A stretch of DNA of 64,000 bases from the NCBI GenBank assembly GCA_009602735.1, contig WELA01005182.1, positions 486,245 to 550,244 on the forward strand, given 5' to 3'. The notes beneath the pieces were generated by a model, which searched no databases, was not told where the DNA came from, and saw only the letters and a program-made list of their open reading frames with translations. This DNA is from Mesotaenium endlicherianum. Its lineage: Eukaryota > Streptophyta > Zygnematophyceae > Zygnematales > Mesotaeniaceae. The position numbers and the translations under genes were made by a program. This document shows positions 63,650 through 64,000 of the stretch, piece after piece (position 1 is the first letter of the stretch; each line of letters opens with the position of its first letter).

Positions 63650-63719
<70 letters not shown>
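63598..63719. repeat. CT dinucleotide microsatellite, about 120 bp, with one N
   Basis: An almost pure (CT)n run interrupted by one N at 63649, where the repeat phase resumes. The true length is uncertain because the N is probably an unresolved join. Confidence 0.95.
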
Positions 63720-63721
<2 letters not shown>

Positions 63722-64000
63722 GGTGCACATGCAGCAAAGCTTTCCGCTTTCTGCCGGTGCCCCAAGCACTCCACTACCTCTCCCACTGCCACTGCCATCC
63801 GCACTCCTGCCTCCACTCCCAATGCATGAGAAAGACGGCACCGCAAGAAAGACTCATGACAGTGTGAGAGAGGGAGACAAGACTTCCCATACATGGGGAG
63901 CGCCAGCAGCCGCCTGATGCAAGAGCAGTGCGTGATCTGCCAGTCCTCTCCCAGTCCCCTCACAACCACTCTCTTGTGCCCGGCGAGCGCTCAGCACATC
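63720..64000. other. End of window, nothing recognised
   Basis: GC-moderate sequence with open frames lacking known motifs; any gene here would continue past the window. Confidence 0.35.

Overview
The window looks like nuclear DNA of a plant-lineage eukaryote, most likely a green or streptophyte alga or an early-diverging plant. The grounds are intron-rich host genes with GT-AG splice sites, two mTERF-family proteins with organelle-targeting-like N-termini, chromodomain Ty3/gypsy elements primed by an initiator-Met-type site (TGGTATCGGAGC), and short plant-type CCCTAAA telomere motifs. The species cannot be named from sequence alone.

Host genes, all on the minus strand: (1) one internal exon of dolichol-phosphate mannosyltransferase (DPM1) at 190-341; (2) an apparently intact seven-exon gene, 2769-6814, encoding a predicted 865-residue protein that joins a ubiquitin-conjugating E2 domain (HPN motif and active-site Cys) to an F-box and a long C-terminal region; (3) a broken tandem duplicate of that gene, 8893-24806, split by retroelements; (4) two tandem mTERF paralogues, 37467-39692 (one apparent frameshift) and 45551-48233 (intact, 526 residues), sharing the same three-exon structure and intron phases.

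Retroelement layout: 10481-23292 is a tandem LTR-internal-LTR-internal-LTR array of one chromovirus family (family A, minus strand), lying inside exon 4 of the broken E2/F-box copy; its second unit looks nearly whole. 24807-29079 is a different, decayed chromovirus (family C, plus strand) with an unexplained coding-like region after pol, into which a 194-bp foldback LTR derivative has inserted with a clean 5-bp target duplication. 49841-56824 is a third, internally rearranged family A locus bounded by a perfect CTGAC target duplication. Solo or partial LTRs of both families lie at 57157-58105, 62760-62926 and perhaps 59590-60430.

The rest (about 342-2768, 6815-8892, 29380-37466, 39693-45550, 48234-49130, 58106-64000) is mostly AT-rich or low-complexity sequence in which no further genes could be recognised. 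It contains microsatellites, a degenerate TTCAGGG heptamer array, a 410-N gap and several single-N assembly joins.
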